Shown: positions 1 through 11,400, counted from the stretch's first letter. The stretch: DNA of 64,000 nt from Photobacterium kagoshimensis (GCF_050337045.1 NZ_JAKJSO010000023.1:31768-95767), one strand, 5' to 3'. A program made the numbers and translations. Notes: generated by a model not told the origin, from the letters alone.

Positions 1-529
1 CTGCTTCCATTTCTACCGCGATAACAGTTGGGAAGTTGTCACGGATAAACTGTTGTTTTTCAGCGCTACATACAAAAGCATCACCGGTACAAATTAGGCC
101 ACGTACTGCGTGCACGTCTTCCATCGTTGCCAGAGCTTGCGCTGCGATATCCATTAGCTTTTCGTCAGATGCGAAAGCGGCTGGCTGTTGTGCCATTTGA
201 CCGATTTCGTAACCAAAAGCAGTTACATCTGCATCGTGGTAGCGAACTTCTGTTGAAATCACCACATCACCCACGTTGAGGCTGCTATCAAAACCACCCG
301 CAGAGCCAGTGTTAAGTACAACGTCTGGTTGGAATACTTCTAGCATGATTGCAGAACCTACAGCCGCTGCCACTTTACCAATGCCTGATTGCAGTAACAC
401 GATATCGGCACCGTTAAGTGTACCTGTGTAAATGGTACAGCCTGCTTTTTTATGTGTTTCACAGTTAGTCAGTTGGTCTTTTAGGATCGCAACTTCTTGC
501 TCCATTGCACCAATAATGCCGATTTTCAT
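1..529 (-). CDS. mtnN: 5'-methylthioadenosine/S-adenosylhomocysteine nucleosidase, C-terminus cut by window edge
   Basis: MTA/SAH nucleosidase (Pfs) hydrolyses the glycosidic bond of methylthioadenosine, S-adenosylhomocysteine and 5'-deoxyadenosine in the cytoplasm. It recycles SAM by-products and feeds autoinducer-2 synthesis. About 176 N-terminal residues are visible. The start reads MKIGIIGAMEQEV with the catalytic-base Glu12, followed by the nucleoside phosphorylase signatures NTGSAGG and RYHDADVTAFGYE. The sequence leaves the window just after VEMEA, the ribose-binding Met/Glu motif, so the catalytic Asp near residue 197 is not visible. It is transcribed in the same direction as the gltBD genes but separated from them by a terminator-like hairpin. 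The identification is firm. Confidence 0.95.
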   Translation of the reverse strand, partial: MKIGIIGAMEQEVAILKDQLTNCETHKKAGCTIYTGTLNGADIVLLQSGIGKVAAAVGSAIMLEVFQPDVVLNTGSAGGFDSSLNVGDVVISTEVRYHDADVTAFGYEIGQMAQQPAAFASDEKLMDIAAQALATMEDVHAVRGLICTGDAFVCSAEKQQFIRDNFPTVIAVEMEA

Positions 530-601
530 AGCTAGCTTCTCTTAGTTGTTCAGTCGTGCGCTCACACTGAGCACATAATGGCGAGATTGTAACAAATAAA
601 A

Positions 602-639
602 AGCGAGAGGTCAGAGCTTAACGCCTCGTCTCTCTCGCT
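602..639 (-). terminator. Probable terminator after gltD copy 1
   Basis: The inverted repeat AGCGAGAG (602-609) / CTCTCGCT (632-639) is followed, in the minus-strand direction, by a T-rich stretch. It lies 37 bp beyond the gltD stop and before the mtnN start. The loop is long (22 nt), so efficiency is uncertain. Confidence 0.5.
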
Positions 640-675
640 GTTTTGATCTTTCTGGATGACGTTATCCGTTATTGA

Positions 676-2088
676 TTAGACATCAAGGTAGTCCATGATC
701 CCATCGGCTGCACGTCGTCCTTCATCTATAGCTGTCACAACTAAATCTGAGCCCCGAACGGCATCACCTCCCGCAAAAATCTTAGGGTTCGATGTTTGAA
801 AGGGGAAGGCATTTTCACGCGGGGCTTTTATGCGTCCCCATTGATCCAATTCGACATTGTAATCACTGAGCCAAGGCATCGCATGGGGTTGGAAACCAAA
901 GGCCATGATCACCGCATCGGCTTTAATACTATGTTCGCTGCCCGCGACGGGCTGTGGGCGGCGGCGGCCTGCATCATCGGGTTCACCAAGGGCGGTTTTG
1001 ACTACTTTGATGCCCGTGACATGCCCCGCTTGGTCTATCTCGACACCGAGCGGTTGTAGGTTAAACATGAAGTTAACCCCTTCTTCGCGGGCGTTTTTCA
1101 CTTCGCGTTTAGAGCCCGGCATATTGGCTTCATCACGGCGGTATGCACAAATGACGTTGCTGGCTCCCTGACGGACAGAGGTACGGACACAGTCCATTGC
1201 GGTGTCACCACCGCCGAGTACCACCACACGTTTGCCTTTCATGTCGGTAAAAGGCGTTGTGGATTCTAGCCCCATGACTTTATATGTGTTGGAGATCAGA
1301 AACGGTAGCGCATCATACACGCCTTGGGCATCTTCATTTACCAGCCCAGCTCGCATGTTTTGGTAAGTCCCCACGCCGAGAAAAACTGCATCATAGTCGT
1401 TGATGAGATCGGCTAATGGCACATCTTTTCCTACTTCTGTATCGAGTTGGAACTCAACCCCCATTTCAGTGAAGATCTTGCGGCGGTTAATCATGACCTC
1501 TTTTTCTAATTTGAACGAGGGAATACCAAAGGTCAGTAAGCCGCCAATCTCAGGGTAGCGATCAAAGACCACGGGTTTGACCCCATTGCGCACTAATATA
1601 TCGGCGCAAGATAGCCCCGCAGGGCCCGCCCCGATAATCGCGACTTTCTTGTCAGTCCACTCAACATGAGACATGTCGGGCTTCCAGCCCATTTCAAAAG
1701 CTTTATCGGTAATGTACTTTTCGACGTTGCCGATAGTGACAGCGCCAAAATCTTCATTGAGCGTACATGAGCCTTCGCACAAACGATCTTGAGGGCAAAC
1801 ACGGCCACACACTTCGGGCAAGGTGTTGGTTTGGTGCGATAACTCAACGGCTTCTATGATCCGTCCTTCGTTCGCGAGTTTTAGCCACTGCGGGATGTAG
1901 TTGTGAACGGGGCACTTCCACTCACAGTACGGGTTACCGCAGTCGAGACAGCGATCGGATTGGGCACTGGCTTGTTGTTGAGTAAAAGGTTCGTAGATTT
2001 CGACAAACTCGATCTTCCTGATTTTGAGTGGTTTTTTCGCCGGATCGACGCGCGCAATATCAATGAATTGGTAAACGTTCTGGCTCAT
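676..2088 (-). CDS. gltD: Glutamate synthase (NADPH) small subunit, E. coli-type copy
   Basis: The beta subunit of GOGAT takes electrons from NADPH via FAD and passes them through iron-sulphur clusters to the large subunit. The 470 residues begin MSQNVYQFIDIARVDP, very like E. coli GltD (472 aa). Cysteines for the N-terminal 4Fe-4S clusters are at 47, 50, 55, 59 and 94, 98, 104, 108. The FAD-binding GAGPAGLSC and the NADPH-binding GGGDTAMDC follow. A strong AGGAGGGAG ribosome binding site overlaps the stop of the upstream gltB, with a 12-nt gap between the genes, so they are one operon. A second, clearly different gltD lies at 6998-8470. Confidence 0.97.
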   Translation of the reverse strand: MSQNVYQFIDIARVDPAKKPLKIRKIEFVEIYEPFTQQQASAQSDRCLDCGNPYCEWKCPVHNYIPQWLKLANEGRIIEAVELSHQTNTLPEVCGRVCPQDRLCEGSCTLNEDFGAVTIGNVEKYITDKAFEMGWKPDMSHVEWTDKKVAIIGAGPAGLSCADILVRNGVKPVVFDRYPEIGGLLTFGIPSFKLEKEVMINRRKIFTEMGVEFQLDTEVGKDVPLADLINDYDAVFLGVGTYQNMRAGLVNEDAQGVYDALPFLISNTYKVMGLESTTPFTDMKGKRVVVLGGGDTAMDCVRTSVRQGASNVICAYRRDEANMPGSKREVKNAREEGVNFMFNLQPLGVEIDQAGHVTGIKVVKTALGEPDDAGRRRPQPVAGSEHSIKADAVIMAFGFQPHAMPWLSDYNVELDQWGRIKAPRENAFPFQTSNPKIFAGGDAVRGSDLVVTAIDEGRRAADGIMDYLDV

Positions 2089-2100
2089 GAGGCTCCCTCC

Positions 2101-5100
2101 TTATTGTGCTTGAACGCGCAGTTCAGCGGCTGAACGACTTTGATGACCCAGTAGCGTGTTTACATCGGCTGATTTGGGTTTTGCCAAATAGAACTTAGGG
2201 ATCCATTGGTCAAAATCGGCCAGTATTTCTTGCGCTCTGCTAGATCCTGTTTCTTCTAAGTGGCGGTCAATCAGTCCACGAAGGTGTTCTTGATGGATAA
2301 CGAGATCATCGAGTGGTAGCGCCTCGACCAGTTCAGGGTTAACGCGTCCTACAAAATCGCCATTTTGGTCGAGGATATAGGCAAAACCGCCTGTCATACC
2401 TGCGCCAAAGTTCACCCCGGTGTTGCCTAAAATTGCCACAATACCCCCTGTCATGTACTCACAAGCGTTATCTCCAACCCCTTCTACCACAGCGATAGCG
2501 CCAGAGTTACGCACTGCGAAACGTTCGCCTGCTGTGCCTGCAGCAAACAGTTTTCCGCCGGTTGCACCGTATAAACAGGTGTTACCTATGATGGTGGCTT
2601 GGTGGGTTTTAAAGGCTGATCCCATAGGTGGGTGAATGGTGATTATCCCGCCAGCCATGCCTTTACCCACGTAGTCGTTCGCATCCCCTGTAAGGTGAAG
2701 GTTAAGGCCGCCAGCATTCCATACCCCAAAAGATTGCCCTGCAGTCCCTGTTAAGTGGATATTGATCGGTGAGGAAGCCATGCCTTGATTGCCATAGCGG
2801 CAGGCGATTTCACCTGACAAACTGGCGCCAATCGAGCGATCCGTGTTGCGGATATTGTGGTAGAGATCGGCGCTACTACGTGACGTTATGGCAGGTAATG
2901 CTTGTTCCAATAAAACTTGGCTTAATGCTGCTTCATCAAATGGGGTGTTGGCTTCACTGCAGTACAAGGTTTTGCCTTCAGCGGGGGTGGGCGCATGGAG
3001 TAACCCTGTTAAGTCGAGCTTTTGTTGCTTGGCGCTCACGCCATTAAGAGCGACCAATAAATCGGTACGGCCAATTAAGTCGGTCAGTTGCTCGACCCCG
3101 AGTTGGGCCAGTAGCTCGCGAACTTCTTGGCCTAGCCCGACAAAGTAATTCATCACTTGTTCTGGCAAGCCTTTAAAGTAATCACGGCGCAGTTTTTCAT
3201 CTTGTGTCGCTACGCCAGTTGCACAGTTATTGAGGTGGCAGATACGCAGGTACTTACACCCTAATGCCACCATAGGAGCGGTGCCAAAGCCAAAACTTTC
3301 CGCGCCCAAAATGGCGGCTTTAACGACATCCAACCCTGTTTTTAGTCCCCCATCGACCTGCAGGCGGATCTTATGGCGTAAGCCATTGGCCACAAGGGCT
3401 TGCTGGGTTTCTGCAAGGCCAAGTTCCCACGGGCTACCTGCATATTTCACCGAGGTTAATGGGCTGGCGCCTGTCCCGCCATCGTAACCAGAAATCGTGA
3501 TTAAATCGGCATAGGCTTTGGCCACGCCGGTCGCGATGGTGCCCACGCCAGGTTCGGAAACGAGTTTGACCGAAACCATGGCACTAGGGTTGACCTGTTT
3601 GAGGTCGAAAATGAGCTGAGCTAAGTCCTCAATTGAATAAATATCGTGGTGTGGTGGTGGCGAAATCAAAGTAACGCCGGGGACGGCATAACGCAGTTTG
3701 GCAATTTCGGTGGTGACCTTATGGCCGGGCAATTGGCCGCCTTCACCGGGTTTTGCGCCTTGGGCGACCTTGATTTGAATGACATCAGCATTGACCAAGT
3801 AGTGCGGTGTCACACCGAAACGGCCTGATGCGACCTGCTTGATCCTTGAGTTGCGCTCGTTGCCAAATCGGCGAGGGTCTTCACCGCCTTCACCTGAATT
3901 GGAGTGTCCGCCTAAGCGGTTCATTGCGATAGCGAGCGCTTCGTGTGCCTCGGGGCTCAGGGCGCCAATCGACATCGCGGCGGAGTCAAAACGTTTATAG
4001 AGCTCAGTAGCCGCCTCGACTTGCTCGATAGCAATAGGGGGGTCACTGCGCTTGAGTTGTAATAAATCACGAATTGCTGCGATAGGGCGTTCATTGACCT
4101 CGCGAGCAAAGGCGAGATAGTCTTGGTGATCCCCAGATTTCACAGCCTGTTGAAGTGTGCCAACCACATCAGGGTTATAGGCATGAAATTCACCGCCGTG
4201 GACATATTTGAGTAAACCACCGTGCTCAATCGGTTTGCGCTTAAGCCACGCTTTACGGGCTAAGTTGACGGCATCTTGCTGGAAATCCTCAAAATTAGCA
4301 CCAGAAATGCGGCTCGCTGTGCCTTTGAAGCAGAGTTGAATAACGTCTTGATGAAGGCCTACGGCTTCAAATAAATGCGAGCAACGGTATGAGGCGATGG
4401 TAGAGATCCCCATCTTAGACATGATCTTAAATAAGCCCTTATTGATGCCGTCACGGAAATTGAGCATCACGGTGCGATAAGGCTTATTGATCGCACCCTT
4501 ATCGATCTGTTGGCCGAGGGATTCATAGGCTAAATACGGGTAAACCGCGGTTGCGCCATATCCCAGTAAGACTGCAAATTGGTGTGGATCACGCGCGGTT
4601 GCGGTTTCGATAACAATGTTGGCATCGCAGCGTAAGTTGGTTTCAACGAGGCGAGTTTGTACTGCGCCCACAGCCATTGCGGCAGGGATCGGCAGTTTGC
4701 TGACATTAATACCGCGATCGGAAAGGACAATGAGCACAGTGCCACTGCGGACTAAGCGTTCGGCTTGATCACACAGATCGAGAATAGCTTGCTGTAAATC
4801 TTTTTCGGCGGGGTCGTAGTTAATGTCGATGATGCTGTTGCGGTAATACTGGCTGTCGAGTTCAAGTAATTGAACCAGATCGGAATACAGCAGTACAGGG
4901 GATTTAAAGGCGACACGATAAGCATGGCCGTCGGTTTCACAAAACACATTCATCTCGCGACCAATGCAGGTGGCCAGCGACATCACATGTTTTTCGCGTA
5001 ATGGATCAATCGGTGGGTTGGTGACTTGGGCAAACATTTGGCGAAAATAATCGGTGATCCCGCGTTCTTTGGAAGAGAGTACCGCCATTGGTGCGTCATC

Positions 5101-6564
5101 GCCCATCGACCCTGTCGCTTCTTGGCCGTTTTCGCCAATCACGCGAAGGACTTGATCGATTTCTTCGCGGTTCATGCCAAATTGTTTTTGGTAGGTGCTT
5201 AATTCATTGTCTGATAACGAACGGCTGCCGACTTGCTCATCATCCAATTGTTCAAATGGGGTAAGGTGTTTAACGTGGCTGTCGAGCCACTCTTTGTATG
5301 GGTGACGCGCCATTAAATCGTTATCTATGTCTTTGGAGTGCCAAATCTTGCCAAATTTGGTGTCGATAACCAGCAGCTCCCCAGGACCGACACGGCCTTT
5401 TTCTAATACTTCATCGGGGGCGTAATCCCAAATGCCAATTTCAGAGGCCAGAGTGATCAGTTTATCTTTGGTGATCACATAGCGAGCAGGGCGTAAGCCA
5501 TTGCGGTCTAGGTTACATGCGGCGTAGCGACCGTCTGACATGACGATCCCAGCAGGTCCGTCCCACGGTTCCATGTGCATGGAGTTAAAGTCGTAAAAAG
5601 CGCGTAATTCGGGATCCATGTCGGGGTGATTTTGCCAAGCAGGTGGCACGAGCATCCGCATCGCGCGAAAGAGATCCATCCCTCCCGCCAGAAAGAGTTC
5701 GAGCATGTTATCCAGGCTTGAAGAATCAGAACCGCTTTCATTGACAAAAGGGGCGGCGGTTTGCAAATCAGGTAGCAGTGGCGAGGAGAACTTGTAACCG
5801 CGGGCGCGCGCCCATTGGCGATTGCCTGCAATGGTATTGATTTCACCGTTATGCGCTAAATAACGAAATGGTTGAGCCAGTGGCCAGCGTGGCTGAGTAT
5901 TGGTCGAAAAACGCTGGTGGAATAAACAAATGGATGACTGTAAACGAAGATCGCCCAAGTCGGTATAAAAGCGCGGTAAATCCGCAGGCATGCAAAGGCC
6001 TTTGTAGACGGTCACTTGGGTCGACAAGCTACAGATATAAAAATCAGGATCTTCGTTGATCCGCTGTTCGATGCGGCGACGGGCGATATACAGGCGGCGA
6101 TCGATGTCGCGAGGCTTCCAGCCTGCAGGGGCATTAATGAAGACTTGAACAATGTCAGGCAGAGATTCTTTGGCGATAGGCCCAAGGACTTGAGCATTGA
6201 TTGGCACGTCGCGCCAACCTGCAATCGAGAGGGTCTCTTTACTGAGCTCTTCAGTGATAATTGTGCGGGCTTGCTCAGCTTTGACAGGATCGGTACTGAG
6301 AAATAGCATGCCAATGGCAAATTCGCGGGCCAATTTCCAGCGGTGTTCTTCTGCAATAATACGGTAGAAGTCGCTGGGCTTTTTCATTAATAGCCCGCAA
6401 CCATCACCGGTTTTACCATCTGCCGCAATGCCGCCACGGTGGGTCATACGGTCCAGTGCTGAAATCGCTGTTCTTACTAACTTATGGCTTGTTTCCCCTT
6501 CAATATGGGCAATTAAGCCAAATCCACAATTGTCTTTTTCCAGCCTTGGGTCATACAGTGTCAT
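2101..6564 (-). CDS. gltB: Glutamate synthase large subunit, E. coli-type copy
   Basis: The alpha subunit of GOGAT hydrolyses glutamine and transfers the ammonia to 2-oxoglutarate, giving two glutamates. It has 1487 residues (E. coli GltB is about 1486). Domain order is an N-terminal class II amidotransferase whose likely nucleophile is Cys13 in DNCGFG after a short propeptide, a central domain, the FMN-binding synthase domain with the 3Fe-4S cysteines in CKYLRICHLNNC, and a C-terminal GXGXG beta-helix. It is first in an operon with gltD (676-2088). The ATG is preceded by GGGAGAG. It belongs to a different subfamily from the 1515-aa GltB at 8463-13010. Confidence 0.97.
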   Translation of the reverse strand: MTLYDPRLEKDNCGFGLIAHIEGETSHKLVRTAISALDRMTHRGGIAADGKTGDGCGLLMKKPSDFYRIIAEEHRWKLAREFAIGMLFLSTDPVKAEQARTIITEELSKETLSIAGWRDVPINAQVLGPIAKESLPDIVQVFINAPAGWKPRDIDRRLYIARRRIEQRINEDPDFYICSLSTQVTVYKGLCMPADLPRFYTDLGDLRLQSSICLFHQRFSTNTQPRWPLAQPFRYLAHNGEINTIAGNRQWARARGYKFSSPLLPDLQTAAPFVNESGSDSSSLDNMLELFLAGGMDLFRAMRMLVPPAWQNHPDMDPELRAFYDFNSMHMEPWDGPAGIVMSDGRYAACNLDRNGLRPARYVITKDKLITLASEIGIWDYAPDEVLEKGRVGPGELLVIDTKFGKIWHSKDIDNDLMARHPYKEWLDSHVKHLTPFEQLDDEQVGSRSLSDNELSTYQKQFGMNREEIDQVLRVIGENGQEATGSMGDDAPMAVLSSKERGITDYFRQMFAQVTNPPIDPLREKHVMSLATCIGREMNVFCETDGHAYRVAFKSPVLLYSDLVQLLELDSQYYRNSIIDINYDPAEKDLQQAILDLCDQAERLVRSGTVLIVLSDRGINVSKLPIPAAMAVGAVQTRLVETNLRCDANIVIETATARDPHQFAVLLGYGATAVYPYLAYESLGQQIDKGAINKPYRTVMLNFRDGINKGLFKIMSKMGISTIASYRCSHLFEAVGLHQDVIQLCFKGTASRISGANFEDFQQDAVNLARKAWLKRKPIEHGGLLKYVHGGEFHAYNPDVVGTLQQAVKSGDHQDYLAFAREVNERPIAAIRDLLQLKRSDPPIAIEQVEAATELYKRFDSAAMSIGALSPEAHEALAIAMNRLGGHSNSGEGGEDPRRFGNERNSRIKQVASGRFGVTPHYLVNADVIQIKVAQGAKPGEGGQLPGHKVTTEIAKLRYAVPGVTLISPPPHHDIYSIEDLAQLIFDLKQVNPSAMVSVKLVSEPGVGTIATGVAKAYADLITISGYDGGTGASPLTSVKYAGSPWELGLAETQQALVANGLRHKIRLQVDGGLKTGLDVVKAAILGAESFGFGTAPMVALGCKYLRICHLNNCATGVATQDEKLRRDYFKGLPEQVMNYFVGLGQEVRELLAQLGVEQLTDLIGRTDLLVALNGVSAKQQKLDLTGLLHAPTPAEGKTLYCSEANTPFDEAALSQVLLEQALPAITSRSSADLYHNIRNTDRSIGASLSGEIACRYGNQGMASSPINIHLTGTAGQSFGVWNAGGLNLHLTGDANDYVGKGMAGGIITIHPPMGSAFKTHQATIIGNTCLYGATGGKLFAAGTAGERFAVRNSGAIAVVEGVGDNACEYMTGGIVAILGNTGVNFGAGMTGGFAYILDQNGDFVGRVNPELVEALPLDDLVIHQEHLRGLIDRHLEETGSSRAQEILADFDQWIPKFYLAKPKSADVNTLLGHQSRSAAELRVQAQ

Positions 6565-6942
6565 GACAACTCTCCCTTGGTCTGCTCATCCTGAGCGTAA
6601 ACTTTTAACCCTACCATTTGCGTATTGATAAGATTAAAAGTGGTCTGACTGCATCGTTATGGCGTTAATGGCTCACCATGGCGCATCCTGCGATCTTCCA
6701 AGTTAACGACAATTTACAGAAAGGTCAAATTTCAACCATTTACGTTTTTATTGGGCTAAATAGCGATATTAAAAACTGTAATGAATTGATATTAAACCTT
6801 ATTTTAACAAGCTGTTAACAGTAAGGGGTCGAAAGAGCATCGTCTTATTGTTGCGATTATTTTGATGAAATAAGGTGATGGTGAGCTACTTTCTTTAAAG
6901 AAACGCTAGGGAAGTAGAGTGCTATCTACTGAATAATCATAT
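6565..6942. other. Spacer between the two gltBD operons (upstream region of gltB copy 1)
   Basis: This AT-rich, gene-free stretch must hold the promoter of the first gltBD operon on the minus strand. A small palindrome, TTAACA-AGC-TGTTAA, lies at 6804-6818 and overlaps the perfect 10-bp palindrome CTGTTAACAG (6812-6821). It could be an operator, but I cannot assign a regulator. I see no convincing small ORF. Confidence 0.4.
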
Positions 6943-6972
6943 AAAAAAAGCCAGCTCTATTGAGCTGGCTTT
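6943..6972 (-). terminator. Rho-independent terminator of gltBD copy 2
   Basis: The perfect stem AAAGCCAGCTC (6947-6957) / GAGCTGGCTTT (6962-6972) has a 4-nt loop. In the minus-strand direction it is followed by a run of seven T. It lies 26 bp past the gltD copy 2 stop and insulates the two gltBD operons from each other. Confidence 0.9.
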
Positions 6973-6997
6973 GATGTGTAGTATGTTGAGCTGAGGT

Positions 6998-8470
6998 TTA
7001 ACTATTAGAGAGCATTAATGAATCAGCTTTGGCTTCAAGGTTAGAGCCACCCATTAAGAAATCATCGATTTCACGGGCAGATTCTCGGCCTTCATTGATA
7101 CAACGAACAACCAGAGATTGGCCTGTGCGCATATCACCCGCAGCAAATACACCTGGTTGACTGGTAGCAAAACCTTCTGTCGCCACGTTGCCGCGATCAT
7201 CAAGCTTAATGTCGAGCTGAGCCAGTACACCTGTTGGTTCTGGGTGTAAAAAGCCCATCGCAAGGAAGGCGAGATCACATGGAATAATACGCTCAGATCC
7301 TGCAACTTCTTCAAAGTTCGGGCGTTCACCAGCTGTCGCTTCTTGCCACTGAATATCGGCGATACGCAGGGCTTTGACATTACCAGCATCATCGCTGATG
7401 AACTCTTTGGTTAAGATGTTCCAGTGACGATCACACCCTTCCTCGTGCGAGGTCGAGGTTTTCATGATCATCGGGTACGACGGCCAAGGTTGATTAACAG
7501 GTCGTTTTTCTGGCGGGATCGGCATGATTTCCACTTGGGTTATGCTCGCCGCGCCATGGCGATTTGAGGTACCGACACAGTCTGAGCCTGTATCACCACC
7601 ACCAATCACCACCACATGTTTACCTTTGGCGTGAATGTTTGCTGTTTTTAATGGCATGTCATTGGCACGGCGGTTATTTTGGGCGAGGAACTCCATCGCA
7701 AAATGGACCCCCTTGAGTTCACGACCTGGAATAGGCAGGTTGCGCGGGACGGTTGAGCCGCCCGTTAGCAAAACGACATCAAAGTCTTGGCGAAGCTGCT
7801 GGGCATTAATGTCCACGCCAATGTGCGCATTCACTTCGAATTTAACCCCAGCATCAGCCATCAGATTGATCTTGCGATCTATGATGTCCATGCCGAGTTT
7901 AAAGTCAGGGATGCCAAAGCGCAGCAGGCCGCCGACTTTTTCATCACGCTCGAACACAGTCACGCAGTGACCCGCACTGTTTAATTGTTCAGCGGCGGCT
8001 AACCCTGCAGGACCGCTACCTATGATAGCAACGGTTTTACCTGTGCGTGAACGTGGTGTTTTCGGTTTGGCATAGCCTTCGCGGTAGGCGGTTTCAACGA
8101 TGGTTTTTTCAATATTACAGATAGTGATTGGGTCTTGGTTGATACCCAGTACACAGCCACTTTCACAAGGTGCTGGGCACACACGCCCTGTAAATTCTGG
8201 GAAGTTGTTGGTTGAACTTAAAATGTTCCACGCTTCTTCCCAGCTATCACGGAAAACCGCGTCGTTAAACTCAGGGATAATGTTCCCAATTGGGCACGAG
8301 TTATGACAAAACGGCACGCCACAGTCCATACAGCGTGATGCTTGTGTATTGATCTTGTCACCAAACTCCTCGTTCAAGACAAACTCTTTGTTATCTTGAA
8401 TACGAATACTAGGGTCTAACTTTTTTGGTAACTCACGACCATGCTCTAAAAATCCAGTAGGCTTACCCAT
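6998..8470 (-). CDS. gltD: Glutamate synthase small subunit, second (490-aa) type
   Basis: This is a second GOGAT beta subunit with the same reaction as the copy at 676-2088 but a different subtype. It has 490 residues and begins MGKPTGFLEHGRELP, the start seen in GltD of many non-enteric proteobacteria. Cluster cysteines are at 47, 50, 55 and 59 (CMDCGVPFC...C), with a further set in CPAPCESGC. The FAD site GSGPAGLAAAE and NADPH site GGGDTGSDC are intact, so the enzyme looks functional. Its ATG overlaps the end of gltB copy 2 by 8 nt, implying translational coupling. Confidence 0.96.
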   Translation of the reverse strand: MGKPTGFLEHGRELPKKLDPSIRIQDNKEFVLNEEFGDKINTQASRCMDCGVPFCHNSCPIGNIIPEFNDAVFRDSWEEAWNILSSTNNFPEFTGRVCPAPCESGCVLGINQDPITICNIEKTIVETAYREGYAKPKTPRSRTGKTVAIIGSGPAGLAAAEQLNSAGHCVTVFERDEKVGGLLRFGIPDFKLGMDIIDRKINLMADAGVKFEVNAHIGVDINAQQLRQDFDVVLLTGGSTVPRNLPIPGRELKGVHFAMEFLAQNNRRANDMPLKTANIHAKGKHVVVIGGGDTGSDCVGTSNRHGAASITQVEIMPIPPEKRPVNQPWPSYPMIMKTSTSHEEGCDRHWNILTKEFISDDAGNVKALRIADIQWQEATAGERPNFEEVAGSERIIPCDLAFLAMGFLHPEPTGVLAQLDIKLDDRGNVATEGFATSQPGVFAAGDMRTGQSLVVRCINEGRESAREIDDFLMGGSNLEAKADSLMLSNS

Positions 8471-11400
8471 TTACGGCCTCCAACTCTTCCTTGTTTGCAG
8501 CTTCCGCTTTACGTTGTTGTAATACCGCTTTGTAATCCCTTGGCATCACTTTCACCATCTTTTGAAGGTTAGTTTCAAAGTTAGATAGGAAGGTTTGGGC
8601 CACAGTACTACCTGTGTATTCAACGTGCTTACTGAGCATGCGCTGTAGACGTTCTTTGTCTTCTTGCTCGATAGGATCGAGGTCAACCAGTTCTGGGTTG
8701 AGTTTGGTTTCGAAATCGCCAAATTGGTCCCAAACATAGGCGACACCACCACTCATCCCAGCGGCAAAGTTGCGACCTGTTTGACCAAGAATAACAGCAA
8801 CCCCGCCCGTCATGTATTCGCAGCCGTGGTCTCCCACGCCTTCAACAACGACTTCTGCTCCTGAGTTACGGACACAGAAACGCTCGCCCGCGAGGCCTCG
8901 AATGTAAGACTCACCCGATGTTGCACCATAGAAACAGACGTTACCAACGATGATGTTATCTTCAGGTATGATGCTTGAATTGGCATCAGGGTAGAGCACG
9001 AGCGTACCGCCAGATAGCCCTTTACCCCAGTAATCGTTCGCATCACCTTCTACTTCAAATTTCACGCCTTTGGCGAGGAAAGCCCCAAGACTTTGCCCTG
9101 CCGATCCTGTGAACTTCACATTCATAGGTTGCGGTAGACCTTGGTCTTTGTAGATCTTAGAGATTTCATTCGACAGCATGGTGCCGACACTGCGGTCGGT
9201 GTTAATGATCTCAAGTTCGGTATCGACTTGCTTACCTTGAGTCAGCGCAGGTGCTGCTGCTTCAATCAGTTTGCGATCTAATACGTTTTCAAGGTTATGG
9301 TCTTGTTCTCGCTGGTTGTAGATACCATCTTCTTGACGTGCTGGTTCAACAAATAGCACCGGGCTCAGATCGAGGTTTTTGTATTTCCAGTGACCGATAT
9401 CCTCACGGATTTTTAGTTTGTGTGACTGGCCGACCATCTCATCAATGGTGCGGAAGCCCAGCTCAGCCATGACTTCTCGTAGCCCTTCTGCCATGTACTG
9501 GAAGAAGGTGACTACGTCTTCGACGCGGCCATCAAAACGCTCACGCAGCGTTTTGTTTTGGGTGGCGATACCAACAGGACAGGTGTTCTTATGACACTTA
9601 CGCATCATGATACAGCCTTCAACCACCAGTGCCGCAGTGGCTACGCCCCATTCCTCTGCACCTAATAAGGTGGCGACAGCAAGATCGCGTGGTGTTTTCA
9701 TCTGGCCATCAGACTGCACGACAATACGGTTACGTAGGCCATTTTTCAGTAGGGTTTGGTGCGTTTCAGCAAGACCGAGTTCCCACGGTAAGCCCGTGTG
9801 GCGAATCGATGACATTGGTGATGCCCCCGTACCGCCATCAAAGCCTGCAATCAAGACCACATCGGCTTTGGCTTTTGCCACGCCAGAGGCAATGGTGCCT
9901 ACGCCAGCTTCAGAAACCAGTTTCACGTTAACGCGGCCAGCACGGTTGGCATTTTTCAAATCGTAGATCAGCTGAGCCAAATCTTCGATGGAGTAAATGT
10001 CGTGGTGTGGCGGTGGTGAGATCAGACCCACCCCAGGGGTTGAGTGGCGGGTTGCCCCGATCCAGTCATCAACTTTATCGCCAGGTAGTTGACCGCCTTC
10101 GCCTGGTTTTGCCCCTTGCGCCATCTTGATCTGAATTTCATCAGAGTTTGTGAGGTAGTAAGAGGTAACACCGAAGCGGCCTGACGCAACCTGCTTGATT
10201 GCTGATCGTTCCCAGTCGCCGTTTTCTTTCTTCTCAAAACGATCCGGGTCTTCACCGCCTTCGCCCGAGTTAGATTTAGCCCCGATACGGTTCATAGCCA
10301 CGGCAAGGGTGGAGTGGGCTTCATAAGAGATAGAGCCAAAGCTCATCGCACCGGTTGCAAAGCGTTTTAGAATGCTTTCAATCGGTTCCACTTCTGCCAG
10401 TGGAATGGCGCCTGCTGGGCTTTTGATGAACTCAAGTTGGCTACGCAGTGTTGCGGCATTATCACCTTGAGAGTCGACAGCATGGCAGTATTGTTTGAAC
10501 TGACTGTAGTCTTTGCCGCGAGTGGATTGCTGCAGCAATGAAATTGTCTCTGGGTTAAAGAGGTGTTTTTCACCGCGTTGCTTCCACTGATAAACCCCAC
10601 CCACATCCAGCATCTGAATGGGGATTTCACGGGTTGGGTAACCCACACGGTGACGGATCAGCACTTCGTGTGCGATATCATCAATGGTGAGGCCTTGAAT
10701 ACGCGAAACAGTCCCTGTGAAGTACTTATCAACCACAGCTTTGCTGATACCTAATGCTTCAAAAATCTGTGCACCGTGGTACGACTGTAGCGTCGAGATG
10801 CCCATTTTAGAGAAGATCTTCAATAGGCCGCCGTTTACCCCTTTACGGTAGTTGTTGAACAGCTCTTCGGTTGGCAGTTCAGGGTCGAGCTTACGTTTTT
10901 TCTGTAAGTCGACCAGCGTTTCTGTCACTAGGTATGGGTTGACTGCGTTTGCGCCGTAGCCCACTAGTGTTGCGAAGTGATGGGTTTCACGCGCATCACC
11001 GGTTTCCACTATGATGTCACACTTCGCACGCAAGCCTTTGCGGATCAGGTGGTGGTGAACCGCGCCGACTGCCAGCATGGCTGGAATAGCAGCATGGTTG
11101 GAGTTAACAGCACGGTCAGTCAGAATAATGATCGAATAGCCATCTTGCACTGCATCTTCCGAGTATTGGCAAATACGCTTAAGGGCGCGCTCTAGCTTGC
11201 CGTTTTCGCCATTGGCGCGAAAGACGATGTCTAAGGTTTTGGCTTGTAAGTGTTCTTTGTCTATCGCACGTAGCTTTTCTAATTCAGCATTCGATAGGAC
11301 GGGGGATTCTAACTCTACCTTTTGGCAGTGTTCTGGTGTTTCGTCTAGCAGGTTTTGGTCTTTACCCAGGTAGGTGTTGAGTGACATCACCATACGTTCA